Origin: Pseudopontixanthobacter vadosimaris
GTDB lineage: Bacteria; Pseudomonadota; Alphaproteobacteria; Sphingomonadales; Sphingomonadaceae
Assembly: GCF_012979275.1 (NCBI RefSeq)
Contig: NZ_JABASZ010000037.1
Span: forward strand, 1-64,000
DNA: 64,000 nt
Direction of reading: 5' to 3'
Under the pieces are notes generated by a model. That model did no database searches. It worked only from the letters and a program-made list of their open reading frames with translations, and was not told where the DNA came from. Positions 47,783 through 56,410 of the stretch are shown piece by piece (position 1 is the first letter of the stretch; every line of letters starts with the position of its first letter). A program made the translations under genes and the position numbers.

Positions 47783-48346
47783 TCAAGCCACCAGCCCTCT
47801 GGCGGACAGACCGAGTACGATCGCTGCGATCAGGACCAGCACGGCCAGCCCGATGCGAATGGCTCGCAGCGGGACATGAGCTTCCAGTGCATCGCCCGCA
47901 GCCCAGGGCAGGGCAGTCGCCAACAGCCCGCCAAGCGCTGCCCCGATCCCGCCCGGCAGCGGCGCGGATGTCGCGACGATCACGGCCAGCGCGACGAACC
48001 TGGCGGCATCCGTCACCTGCCGCCAAAGCAGGACGAGAAAAACGGCGAAGAGGGACCGGGTGGGTTCGGCAGGCCTCGTCACGCGGACAGGCCAGACCAG
48101 TTCGAACGCGGCAAGGCCGAGCGCGAGCGCCACGAACATCGTCCGTGCCGAGGGTGACATCATCCCCGCCATCCACGCTCCGCCCGCCGCGATCGCGCCC
48201 GCTGCCACCGTCGCAGAAATTGCGCCGGCCAGCAGAACCGCAGTCGACTGTCCGGATCGGGCGGAAAGCTGCGCGATCAGCAATTGATCGCGCCCGCCGA
48301 AAGACAGGACCAGAACGGCAAGGAAGGCGAGGAATAATGCGGGCAC
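47783..48346 (-). CDS. GDT1/TMEM165-like membrane protein with degenerate motifs
   Basis: The 187-residue protein has six hydrophobic helices in two halves. The first helix reads VLVLSFGGRDQLLIAQLSA and the second half begins WRQVTDAARFVALAVIVAT. These look like the two E-x-GD-K/R-T/S repeats of the UPF0016/GDT1 cation transporter family, but the acidic residue is missing from the first (GGRDQ) and the second is also altered. The start codon is probably GTG. Function is unknown. Confidence 0.6.
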   Translation of the reverse strand: MPALFLAFLAVLVLSFGGRDQLLIAQLSARSGQSTAVLLAGAISATVAAGAIAAGGAWMAGMMSPSARTMFVALALGLAAFELVWPVRVTRPAEPTRSLFAVFLVLLWRQVTDAARFVALAVIVATSAPLPGGIGAALGGLLATALPWAAGDALEAHVPLRAIRIGLAVLVLIAAIVLGLSARGLVA

Positions 48347-48395
48347 GATCAGCGCGGGCCCCGTGAACGGTTCTTCGTCACCGGCGCCAGTCCCG

Positions 48396-49739
48396 TCAGG
48401 CGGAAACCCATGGTCCCGTAATCGCCAGTGTCAGCGTGGGGCTGTAGGCATTGACGAAGAACCACCTGCCGTCGGGCGACCAGCATCCTCCGGCAAGCTC
48501 GGTCTGCATCCGCAGCATTCCCAGCGGATAGGCGACGCCTTGCGGAGTAATCCCGCGCAGATGGTTGGTCACCACTTCGGTATATTGATCCTCGCATACG
48601 ATCAGATGGCCGTTGGGCGATGTCGTCAGATTGTCGCCGAAATTGAACTGATCGGGATTGTCGCTTTCGAAGAACAGCTCGAACGCATCGGGCGCATCCG
48701 AACGCGAGGGGCGCAGGCGGAAGATCTGGCCCAGCTTTTCCGCACCGCCATTGGTGGAACAGACATACAGTTCGTTCCGGCCCATATGGATGCCTTCGCC
48801 ACGCGCGACGAGCAGCGCACCCTTGGCCGCACCGCGCTGGCGCAGATCGTCGGCAGGGCTTTCCACATCATCGATATCGAGCCAGCGGGCCGGATGACGC
48901 TTGCCCACCCGCATGACAGGCGTGCCCCAGTTGCGGCTGTCGCGCAGGCCATCGTCCAGCACCATGACCTGCAACCGCCCGCCCTGCGCCAATTGGCCCT
49001 GCACCGCGGGGATGAAGCGATAGAGCAGGCTGTCCTCGCGATCTTCGGTCAGATAGACGTATCCCGTCACAGGGTCGACGCAGGCCGCCTCGTGATTGAA
49101 GCGGCCCATCGCCTTCAACGGCACGGCATCCACCAGCCCCGTCGCATTGGCGGGCACCTCGAAGACCCAGCCGTGATCCCTGGCAATGCCATCGCCATAG
49201 CGTTCGCCGGGGCGCACCGGTGCTTCCTCGCAGGTCAGCCAGCTGCCCCAGGGGGTAATCCCGCCGGAGCAATTGCGGATCGTTCCGCCAAGCGAGCGGA
49301 ACTCCGCCAGTCGTTCCAGCGTCTTTTCATCCAGCACCAGCGTCGTCGTGCCGCCCGGCAGGACCATGCCATTACGGCTGTCGAAACCACGGGCGATCTG
49401 CCCGCCAGCATCGTCCGTCGTGACGAGTTCGTGATTGCGCACCAGCGCCAGCCGACCGCCCCCCAGGTCGATGCAGCCCATGCCGTCCGCCTTGTCAGGC
49501 ACGGTGCCGCCGTCGTCCATCACATCGCCGAGCCGCGAAATGATGCGATAGGAGAAGCCCTGCGGCAGATCCAGCACGCCCGCGGGATCAGGTTCTAACG
49601 CACCATAGATCGCATTTTCGCCACCAGCAGCCGCCAGTCTTCCCGCGCCGGCGGTCGAACAGCCACTGGCGACCAGCGCGGTAAAGGCGCTGCCGGTGGC
49701 AAGAAAGTTGCGGCGGTTCAAGGCAGGTGGGTTCGTCAT
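48396..49739 (-). CDS. PhoX-type alkaline phosphatase/DUF839 protein, Tat-exported
   Basis: The 447-residue protein starts with a twin-arginine signal (NRRNFLATGSAFTAL) and shows the PhoX pattern: LALVRNHELVTTD, GGTIRNCSGGITPWGSWLTC, GRFNHEAACVDP, YLTEDREDSLLYRFIP and NFGDNLTTSPNGHLIVCED. PhoX-type proteins are Ca/Fe phosphatases of the periplasm; this one is shorter than classical PhoX. No phosphate-starvation box was noticed. The C-terminus ends at 48396. Confidence 0.87.
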   Translation of the reverse strand: MTNPPALNRRNFLATGSAFTALVASGCSTAGAGRLAAAGGENAIYGALEPDPAGVLDLPQGFSYRIISRLGDVMDDGGTVPDKADGMGCIDLGGGRLALVRNHELVTTDDAGGQIARGFDSRNGMVLPGGTTTLVLDEKTLERLAEFRSLGGTIRNCSGGITPWGSWLTCEEAPVRPGERYGDGIARDHGWVFEVPANATGLVDAVPLKAMGRFNHEAACVDPVTGYVYLTEDREDSLLYRFIPAVQGQLAQGGRLQVMVLDDGLRDSRNWGTPVMRVGKRHPARWLDIDDVESPADDLRQRGAAKGALLVARGEGIHMGRNELYVCSTNGGAEKLGQIFRLRPSRSDAPDAFELFFESDNPDQFNFGDNLTTSPNGHLIVCEDQYTEVVTNHLRGITPQGVAYPLGMLRMQTELAGGCWSPDGRWFFVNAYSPTLTLAITGPWVSA

Positions 49740-49778
49740 GACCGGTCCTGTAGCACAGGATGTTGCCAGTTGCGTGTA

Positions 49779-50126
49779 TCATCTATCGGCATTGCGACAT
49801 GACGATGAAGATGAGCGGCCTTGAGGAAAACGATACGTCGTCAGCCTGCAACGGCCTGCCCGTCCAGCCTTATCGCGCATCCGGGCCGTGTAGGGCACAT
49901 TGCCGACAGGCGCATCGCTCGGATCGCAGAGGCCCAGATCGGTATCCTGGCCGTTGATCGACACGGGATAGCACAACCTGCCCTTGGCTACGCGAAACAC
50001 GATCTCGGTCGCATCGTCGCCGGACCTGCGGCCGTTGGGGAAGCCGGCCAGATCGTCGCCGAGAACGCCAAGGCTGCCCTGATTGGCCGCTGGCGCCGGA
50101 TCGGACGAGCTGTCAGATCGAGCGGG
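49779..50126 (-). pseudogene. DUF4331 protein, C-terminal remnant
   Basis: Directly after the copB stop and in the same frame, the minus strand encodes LGVLGDDLAGFPNGRRSGDD and then IVFRVAKGRLCYPV, followed by LGLCDPSDAPVGNVPYT. This is the C-terminal signature of DUF4331 proteins. There is no start codon with a sensible N-terminus and no N-terminal domain, and after NVPYT the sequence loses similarity, with out-of-frame fragments. It is therefore a decayed 3' fragment, filling the 387-base space between copB and the PhoX gene. Confidence 0.7.
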
Positions 50127-51158
50127 TCAGAACCAGAAGCGTATGCCGGCAACGTAGTTGGTGACGCTCGGGTCTTGTCCTTCGAGGCGGGCGAAATCGG
50201 CGCTGTCGCCGATCCTCCATTCCTGATCGATCCCGATATAGGGCGCGAACTCGCGGGCGAAATGATAGTGCAGGCGCAGGCCGGCCTCGAGCGTATCCAG
50301 CCCGGCGCCGATCTCCAGTTCGGGGATGTCCTGCGCCGAAAACGAGGCTTCGACCCGAGGTTGCAATATCAGCCGCTGGGTAATCCGCTGGTCCAGTTCG
50401 ACCTCTACGCGGGCCGTCAGATCGCCCCTGTCCGACAGGAAGGCAGCCGCATCCACTTCGAAGAGATAGGGGGCAAGGCCCTGCACGCCGATCACGGCAT
50501 GGGTGCGATCCATCGGGGCCAGATCCTGCCGCATCCCGGCCTGAAGGTCGAAAAATGGCGTGATCGCCCGGCTGTAGAGTGCCTGGACCTCGGCGCTCTC
50601 GATCTTTTCGCCGAAGCTCCCCTCGCCTTCCGACTTGAACCAGAACTTGTCGAGATCACCGCCGTAATAGCCCTGCACATCCCACAGATAGCCGTCGTCG
50701 CCATCCCGCGCGCGATATTCCACCCGGTCGCCCTGCACCCAGAAATAGCGGGTGTCGCCGAGTTCGGCCGGAAGATTCTCGCGGCTCGCGCGCATCGCGT
50801 CCGCCCCCCAGATCGCATCGGCTGCCCGCGGCGGGCCGGAGCCTGCCTCGGGCGGCGGAGGGGAGAATGGAATCTCGGCAGCGCCGGGTTGCGCCATTTG
50901 TCCGTGATTCATCTGCGAGTGATCCATGCCGTTCATCTCGCTGTGGTCCATCGCCCGATGGTCCATTGCAGCAGGACCGCCGGGCTCGCACTGCCCATCA
51001 GGCACGGGATGCCCCATCGCACGATGACGCTCGGCCTCCTTCTCGCAAACCGTCTCTGCGGATGTCCTGGCAGGTTCATGTCCGGCGTGGCCAGCGTGAT
51101 CCTGCGCGAAGGCGGGCGCAGCGGTGGTCAGCAGCAGCGCGAAAAGCACGGTTCTCAT
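50127..51158 (-). CDS. copB: CopB-type copper resistance outer-membrane protein
   Basis: The 343-residue protein has a Sec signal peptide (FALLLTTAAPAFA), a His/Met-rich region with HAGHAGHEPA and MDHRAMDHSEMNGMDHS, and a C-terminal beta-barrel part starting YFWVQGDRVEYRARDGDDGY and ending in Phe. CopB proteins bind copper at the outer membrane. It overlaps the copA stop by ATGA and is transcribed with copA. Confidence 0.92.
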   Translation of the reverse strand: MRTVLFALLLTTAAPAFAQDHAGHAGHEPARTSAETVCEKEAERHRAMGHPVPDGQCEPGGPAAMDHRAMDHSEMNGMDHSQMNHGQMAQPGAAEIPFSPPPPEAGSGPPRAADAIWGADAMRASRENLPAELGDTRYFWVQGDRVEYRARDGDDGYLWDVQGYYGGDLDKFWFKSEGEGSFGEKIESAEVQALYSRAITPFFDLQAGMRQDLAPMDRTHAVIGVQGLAPYLFEVDAAAFLSDRGDLTARVEVELDQRITQRLILQPRVEASFSAQDIPELEIGAGLDTLEAGLRLHYHFAREFAPYIGIDQEWRIGDSADFARLEGQDPSVTNYVAGIRFWF

Positions 51159-53026
51159 TTGTCGCTCCCGACGCGCGGCTGTTCGGCTTGCTCGCCCCTG
51201 GGCGCGACCGTCACGATCTGGAACATGCCCGAATGCATGTGGTACAGGAGGTGACAATGGAAGGCCCAGTCGCCTTCCTCATTGGCGGTGAGATCGAAAG
51301 TGGCGCTGCCGCCCGGCTGGACGATCACCACATTCTTCAAGGGCTGATGATCCGCCGGCGCGCCGTTGACCAGCTCGAAAAAATGACCGTGCAGGTGGAT
51401 CGGATGCGCCATCATCGTGTCATTGACCAGCCTCACGCGCACCCGCTCGTTGTAAGCAAAACGAATAGGATCGTCAGTAACGGCGGAGAACTTCCTGCCG
51501 TCGAAGGACCACATGTAGCGTTCCATGTTGCCGGTCAGGTGGATCTCCATCTGCCGCGTAGGCGTGCGGGCGTAGCGATTGGCCTCCAGCGCGACGAGAT
51601 CATTATAGGTCAGCACCCGGTGCGGCACCTTGTCGAGGCCGATCCCCGGATCGCCCATCCGGTCGACCGGGTTCATCGATACCATGTCGATCCCCGGCCC
51701 CACGTGGACGTCAGGCGGCAGGAGCGAGGTATCGCGCATGTTCATGCCGCCCATGCCTGCCATGTCCATCGGCTCCGGCGCGGTCGTTTGCGCCGGAACC
51801 GTCCCGTGCCCCATCGCCGCATGGTCCGTGGCCCCGTGATCCATGCCGGCCATGTCGCTGCCACCCTGATCCATACCACCGTGATTCATACCGGCATGAT
51901 CCATTCCGGCCATGCCCATCGATGCCATCGTCAGCAGCGGCGGTTCGCGCAGTGCCGGAACGTGCGCGCGCGCGCCGGGACGGCTGACGAGGTGAGCCAG
52001 CGCCATGCCCGACCGGTCCATGCTCTCGGCTACCACCGCCATCGCCTCGCCTGTCGGTTCGACGAGGAAATCGTAGGTTTCCGCCGTGCCGATCTGGAAC
52101 TCGTCCACTTCAATCGGGCGGACTGCCTTGCCATCGGCGGCGACGATCGTCAGCCTTGCGCCTGGGATGCGGATGTTGAAGAAGCTCATCGCGCTGCCGT
52201 TCATCACCCGGAAGCGCACGCGTTCGCCGGGGCGAAACAGATATTCGAGCCCCTCTTCCGGCCCCATGCCATTGGCGAGATAGGTATAGGTGGAGCCGGA
52301 CACGTCCGTGATGTCGGTCGGCATCATCCGCATCTTCGCCCACATCCGCCGCTCTTCGCCCGTCAGGTCGTAATCGTCGGTCCAGCTGCGCTGCTGCATG
52401 TTGAAATAGGCCTCGCCCTTCTTCAGCTTCGCCATGATCGCATGGCCGTGCAGCGGCGTGAATTCCGAAAGCAGCAGCACGAAATCGCGGTCGGCCTGGA
52501 TCGGGTCCGGCCCGGCCGGGTCGACCACCAGCGGGCCGTAATGGCCGGACTGCTCCTGAAGGCCCGAATGCGAATGCCACCAATAGGTGCCCGACTGGCG
52601 GATGGCGGGCAGATCGTAAGTGAAGGTCTCGCCGGGCCGGATGCCGGGAAAACTGATGCCGGGAACGCCGTCGAACTGAAAGGGCACCAGCAGACCGTGC
52701 CAGTGGACCGATGTGTCTTCCTTCAGAGTATTGGTGACATGGATGCGGACGGGCTCGCCTTCCTTCAGCCGCACCAGCGGCCCGGGAATCGTGCCATTGA
52801 CCGCGACAGCATGACCCCGGCGGCCCTGCACCACCCGCATGCCCTCGCCCACGCTCAGGCGGATGTCGCGGCCGGAAACCTCGTCGAAGCCGGTGCGGAT
52901 CATCCCGCCATGCTGTAGCGATGCGCCGCGCGCCCAGGCCGGCAGAACAAGCGCCGACCCCAATACTCCGGCTCCCGCAGCTCCGGCACTCAACAAGGCA
53001 CGGCGCGAAAAAGCGAATTCGGTCAT
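51155..53026 (-). CDS. copA: CopA-type multicopper oxidase, Tat-exported
   Basis: The 623-residue protein begins with a twin-arginine signal (SRRALLSAGAAG) and has the multicopper oxidase motifs HWHGLLVPFQFDG, WWHSHSGLQ, HPIHLHGHFFEL and WAFHCHLLYHMHSGMF. Between them is a Met-rich stretch (about residues 360-430). It oxidises Cu(I) and detoxifies periplasmic copper. It is divergent from csoR and followed by copB. Confidence 0.95.
   Translation of the reverse strand: MTEFAFSRRALLSAGAAGAGVLGSALVLPAWARGASLQHGGMIRTGFDEVSGRDIRLSVGEGMRVVQGRRGHAVAVNGTIPGPLVRLKEGEPVRIHVTNTLKEDTSVHWHGLLVPFQFDGVPGISFPGIRPGETFTYDLPAIRQSGTYWWHSHSGLQEQSGHYGPLVVDPAGPDPIQADRDFVLLLSEFTPLHGHAIMAKLKKGEAYFNMQQRSWTDDYDLTGEERRMWAKMRMMPTDITDVSGSTYTYLANGMGPEEGLEYLFRPGERVRFRVMNGSAMSFFNIRIPGARLTIVAADGKAVRPIEVDEFQIGTAETYDFLVEPTGEAMAVVAESMDRSGMALAHLVSRPGARAHVPALREPPLLTMASMGMAGMDHAGMNHGGMDQGGSDMAGMDHGATDHAAMGHGTVPAQTTAPEPMDMAGMGGMNMRDTSLLPPDVHVGPGIDMVSMNPVDRMGDPGIGLDKVPHRVLTYNDLVALEANRYARTPTRQMEIHLTGNMERYMWSFDGRKFSAVTDDPIRFAYNERVRVRLVNDTMMAHPIHLHGHFFELVNGAPADHQPLKNVVIVQPGGSATFDLTANEEGDWAFHCHLLYHMHSGMFQIVTVAPRGEQAEQPRVGSDK
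51735..51935 (-). repeat. Met/His/Gly-rich repeat region in CopA
   Basis: Repeated MDHGAM/MAGMDH/MNHGGM-type units occur in the linker of CopA, encoded by imperfectly repeated hexamers. Such segments bind Cu(I) through Met and His side chains. Copy number may vary between strains. Confidence 0.8.
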
Positions 53027-53058
53027 CGGTCTTGCAACTCCTTCGGCTTGCGGCATAT

Positions 53059-53075
53059 ATACCCCCCATGAGTAT
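53059..53075. promoter_or_regulatory. Putative CsoR operator between copA and csoR
   Basis: ATAC-CCCC-CATGA-GTAT is an inverted repeat with a C-rich tract, similar to known CsoR/RcnR-type operators. It lies 33 bases upstream of the copA start and 44 bases upstream of csoR, where it could control both divergent transcription units. Confidence 0.5.
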
Positions 53076-53119
53076 TGCAAGTGACCCACCACGCGTCGGG
53101 AGAACTGGAGTGCCCAATC

Positions 53120-53395
53120 GTGCCGTCAGCTGACGTGTCCAAGATCGTGAATCGCCTGCGCCGGGTCGAAGGGCAGGTTCGCGGAGTCGCGCAGATGGTC
53201 GAAGACGACCGCTACTGCATCGACATCCTCAACCAGATGCAGGCGGTCAAGGCGGCGCTGGGCCGGGCAGAGAGCGAGATCCTCAAGCGGCATGCGGGGT
53301 GCTGTGTCGCAGAAGCGATCGCCAGTGGCGACGCCGAAGAACAGAAGCAGAAATTCGGCGAACTCGTCGATCTTTTCGAAAAAGCCAAGCGATGA
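53120..53395 (+). CDS. csoR: CsoR-type copper-sensing repressor
   Basis: The 91-residue all-helical protein of the DUF156/FrmR family has Cys33, His58 and Cys62 with the 25- and 4-residue spacing of CsoR (Cu(I) site Cys-His-Cys), and an extra Cys61. The start is a GTG at 53120 with CTGGAG nine bases upstream; other start codons upstream give unconserved leaders. It is the first gene of the plus-strand arm and should repress both arms until copper binds. Confidence 0.88.
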   Translation: MPSADVSKIVNRLRRVEGQVRGVAQMVEDDRYCIDILNQMQAVKAALGRAESEILKRHAGCCVAEAIASGDAEEQKQKFGELVDLFEKAKR

Positions 53396-54000
53396 CGGTG
53401 TTTCCGCGCCTCCTGCTGGCAGCCATCCTGATCGTCATGGCACAATCTGCGTTCGCTCACGGAACTGAAAAGCATGGTGGCGAGCAGCAGGACGAAACTC
53501 CTGTGCGCTCTGCTGGCCCGGCATCGGCAACTCCTGTGACGCCGGATGCCCCTGATCCCGAAGAGGCCGGTGAGCCTGCTTCGCAGCATGGCGACGATGC
53601 TGGTCCGGTCTGGACGCGGCTGCATCCCGCTACCGTGCATTTTCCCATAGCGCTGCTGCTGGTGGCCGGCCTGGTGGAAGCCTTGGCCATGGCACGTTCC
53701 TCTCCAACCCTCGGCAGCGCCGCCACCGTCTTGATCTGGGCCGGCGCTGCCGGCGCGGTAATCGCGGCCCTGTTCGGCTGGATACATACCGGCCCGTGGT
53801 TCGGCGGGGATGCGACGATGCAGTGGCATCGCTGGACTGGCACCGGCCTTGCCGTCGCGGCACCTATTGCCGCAATGCTCTCAAGGCGCACCGACCGGCG
53901 GCCTTTCCGGATGCTGCTCGCCCTGATTGCGACCGCCATTCTCGCGCAGGGCTACTGGGGCGGCGAACTCGCTCATGGCCCCGATCATCTCGGTTTGTAG
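53392..54000 (+). CDS. DUF2231 membrane protein
   Basis: The 202-residue protein has a signal peptide, an acidic His-containing periplasmic stretch (HGTEKHGGEQQDE) and then four hydrophobic helices beginning LHPATVHFPIALLLVAGLVEA, the DUF2231 signature. A conserved His pair (His in LHPATVHFP and WIHTGPWFGGD, HRW) could bind haem or metal. It overlaps csoR by ATGA. Function unknown; the position suggests copper handling. Confidence 0.87.
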   Translation: MTVFPRLLLAAILIVMAQSAFAHGTEKHGGEQQDETPVRSAGPASATPVTPDAPDPEEAGEPASQHGDDAGPVWTRLHPATVHFPIALLLVAGLVEALAMARSSPTLGSAATVLIWAGAAGAVIAALFGWIHTGPWFGGDATMQWHRWTGTGLAVAAPIAAMLSRRTDRRPFRMLLALIATAILAQGYWGGELAHGPDHLGL

Positions 54001-54017
54001 AACTCAGGAGTCTCCTC

Positions 54018-54491
54018 ATGCTTGCATTCGTTCGTACCGCTATCGCCCGCCGCTCTCTCTCAGGCGCGCTGGTGCTCGGAACAGCTCTGTCCGCCTGCGC
54101 TGCCCAGGCGGCGACATATACGATGTTCCGCGATCCCGGTTGCGGCTGCTGCCTCGAATGGGCCAGCCATATGGAACAGGGCGAACGACACGAGGTCGAA
54201 GCCGTCGATCACCCCGACATGGCTACGCTCAAGGCGGAGCGCGGGGTGCCGGGCGATCTGCGATCCTGCCACACCATGGTAGCAGCGGGCTATGTCATCG
54301 AAGGCCACGTGCCCGCTGCCGATGTCGAGCGCCTGCTGGCCGAGCGGCCGACCGGCGTGACCGGCCTTGCGGTCGCGGGCATGCCCATGGGTTCTCCCGG
54401 CATGGAGCATGGCGACCACCGACAGCCCTATCAGGTCATTGCCTTTGGCCCCGAGGGACGCAGCGTCTGGAACAGCTACACGGGGAGTTGA
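54018..54491 (+). CDS. DUF411 metal-binding protein, exported
   Basis: The 157-residue protein has an N-terminal signal segment with a possible lipobox (LSAC) and the DUF411 core YTMFRDPGCGCCLEWASHM with three Cys (42, 44, 45), followed by the conserved RSCHTMVAAGYVIEGHVPA and a Met/His-rich AGMPMGSPGMEHGDH. Such proteins bind copper in the periplasm. ATG 54018 follows AGGAG. It is 17 bases after the DUF2231 gene. Confidence 0.87.
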   Translation: MLAFVRTAIARRSLSGALVLGTALSACAAQAATYTMFRDPGCGCCLEWASHMEQGERHEVEAVDHPDMATLKAERGVPGDLRSCHTMVAAGYVIEGHVPAADVERLLAERPTGVTGLAVAGMPMGSPGMEHGDHRQPYQVIAFGPEGRSVWNSYTGS

Positions 54492-54493
54492 TC

Positions 54494-55270
54494 GTGAGCA
54501 ACAGGACCGAAAAAGCCAGGACCGCCACCGTCTACCGGATGGTCATGCCCGGTCATGTCTGCCCTTACGGGCTCAAGACCGTCGACTTGCTGAAGCGCGA
54601 AGGATTCAAGGTCGAGGACCACCATTTGTCCTCGCGCGAAGAGACCGACGCTTTCAAGGAAAAGCACGGTGTCGGGACCACGCCGCAGACTTTCATCGCC
54701 GGCAGGCGCATCGGCGGCTATGACGATCTGCGCGAGCATTTCGGCAAGTCGCGGAGCCAGCCGGAAGAAGGCGAGACGAGCTATCAGCCGGTCATCGCCA
54801 TCCTCGGCATGGCCTTCCTGCTCGGGCTGGCGATCAGCTGGTATGCGTTCGATACTGTCTTCACCGTGCAGGCGGTGGAATGGTTCGTCAGCGTGTCGAT
54901 GGTACTGCTCGCGGTACAGAAACTGCAGGACATCCGCAGCTTCTCGACCATGTTCCTCAATTACGACCTGCTGGCGAAGCGGTGGGTGCGTTACGGCTTC
55001 ATCTATCCCTTCGGTGAGGCTCTGGCCGGCATATTGATGGTCGCCCACGCGCTGCCGATCGTCTCGGTGCCGATATCGCTGTTCATCGGCACGGTCGGCG
55101 CGATCAGCGTCTACAAGGCGGTCTATATCGACAGGCGAGAACTGAAATGCGCCTGCGTGGGCGGCAGCAGCAACGTTCCGCTGGGCTTCGTCTCGCTGAC
55201 CGAGAATCTGTTCATGATCGGCATGGGCCTGTGGATGGGTGCCAGGGCGTTCGGCTGGATCACATTGTAA
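54494..55270 (+). CDS. Glutaredoxin-MauE-like membrane fusion protein
   Basis: The 258-residue protein has an N-terminal glutaredoxin domain with CPYG at residues 23-26 (one active-site Cys, not the CPYC pair) and GVGTTPQTFI, followed by four hydrophobic helices of MauE/DoxX type ending with CACVGGSSNVPLGFVSLTEN. GTG 54494 follows GGGGAG. It may handle thiol or copper-loaded disulphides in the copper module. The DUF411 gene ends two bases before it. Confidence 0.85.
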   Translation: MSNRTEKARTATVYRMVMPGHVCPYGLKTVDLLKREGFKVEDHHLSSREETDAFKEKHGVGTTPQTFIAGRRIGGYDDLREHFGKSRSQPEEGETSYQPVIAILGMAFLLGLAISWYAFDTVFTVQAVEWFVSVSMVLLAVQKLQDIRSFSTMFLNYDLLAKRWVRYGFIYPFGEALAGILMVAHALPIVSVPISLFIGTVGAISVYKAVYIDRRELKCACVGGSSNVPLGFVSLTENLFMIGMGLWMGARAFGWITL

Positions 55271-55289
55271 AATTTCGCGGAGTCTTCTC

Positions 55290-55880
55290 ATGAGTTCAGG
55301 AAACCACGACAAATCGAAAGATGGAGGCGGCAATTACTGGCGCTTCATGGCAATGGTCGCGACGTCCACGGTCATCATGTTCTTCCTGATGTATACCAAC
55401 ACCTACGATGCCGATCATATCTTCTGGAGCGAGACACGCTTCTGGATGATGTTCGTGATGGGCGCGATGATGATGGTGGTCATGCTGCTCTTCATGTGGG
55501 GCATGTACAAGGACCGGACGAAGAACTTCATCATCCTCGGAGTGGCAGCCGTGGTATTCGCGCTGGCCCTGTGGCTGGTCCGCAGCCAGGTCACGGTCGA
55601 TGACGAGGAATACATGGCAGCGATGATCCCGCATCATTCGATCGCGATCATGACCAGCGAGCGGGCCAGCCTCGAGGATCCGCGCGTGCGCAAGCTGGCG
55701 CATGACATCATCCTCGCCCAGCGCCGCGAGATCGCGCAGATGAAATATCTGATCGCCGATATCGAGGCGAACGGCGTGCGGACAGAAGAACGCCTGCCGG
55801 AAGGGATCGAAGCCCTGCCTGCCGCCGCCACGCAGCCGGACCCTGGTTCAACACAAGCGCCCGAAGGAGACGCACGATGA
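55290..55880 (+). CDS. DUF305 protein with membrane N-terminus
   Basis: The 196-residue protein has three hydrophobic segments in the first half and a C-terminal DUF305 domain: EYMAAMIPHHSIAIMTSERAS and DIILAQRREIAQMKYLIADIE. The His residues (MIPHHS) and Met residues are typical of copper-linked DUF305 proteins. It lies 19 bases after the Grx-MauE gene and overlaps the next gene by ATGA. Confidence 0.86.
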   Translation: MSSGNHDKSKDGGGNYWRFMAMVATSTVIMFFLMYTNTYDADHIFWSETRFWMMFVMGAMMMVVMLLFMWGMYKDRTKNFIILGVAAVVFALALWLVRSQVTVDDEEYMAAMIPHHSIAIMTSERASLEDPRVRKLAHDIILAQRREIAQMKYLIADIEANGVRTEERLPEGIEALPAAATQPDPGSTQAPEGDAR

Positions 55881-56359
55881 GGATGAATTTGCTCCTTGCC
55901 ACCGGCCTGTCCGCTGCGCTCGTCGCCTGCAATCAGAATACCGCCATCGGCAACGACCGCGAAGCCCATCTGGACCCGCCGGCAGAAGCCTCGCCGATCG
56001 AGCCGGCTTCAAGCGCCCTTCGGAACATCGCGACTGCGCTGGTGAAACCCGAAACCATGAGCGCGGCCGACATCGCGGCAATCGGCGGAACCAGCGGGCG
56101 GTGCGTCTACAGCCTGACCGAAGTCGGTTTCCCAACGGTGATCTATGAACCGGGCGCACAGGCTTTCGTCAAATTGAACGGCACGCTGATCCCGATGCAG
56201 GCCGCTGGACCCGATCGCTTCACCAGCGGCGAACTCCTGCTGACAATGCGCACGTTGGATGACGAGGGCGATGCCGGCCTGCAATCGCAGGAAATCATCA
56301 TCGTGCCGCCCGGCGCCGGAGACGAGCTGGGCTATCGGGGTTACACGACCTGCGGATAA
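55877..56359 (+). CDS. Lipoprotein of the copper module, unknown function
   Basis: The 160-residue protein has a lipoprotein signal (LSAALVACNQ, Cys18), an acidic linker and a small domain with CVYSLTEVGFPTVIYEPG and ending YTTCG; the two Cys may pair. I cannot name the family with confidence. It overlaps the DUF305 stop by ATGA and is the last gene of the operon. Confidence 0.7.
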   Translation: MRMNLLLATGLSAALVACNQNTAIGNDREAHLDPPAEASPIEPASSALRNIATALVKPETMSAADIAAIGGTSGRCVYSLTEVGFPTVIYEPGAQAFVKLNGTLIPMQAAGPDRFTSGELLLTMRTLDDEGDAGLQSQEIIIVPPGAGDELGYRGYTTCG

Positions 56360-56410
56360 AAGGGATGATCGGATCGCTTCATTCCACGTCCGTACCAGCT
56401 CTCCGCAGCG

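Noticed and set aside
50120-50127. Eight bases identical to part of the tRNA-Gly 3' end (GAGCGGGT) at the copper module edge
   Set aside because: Too short for an attachment site; expected by chance in GC-rich DNA.
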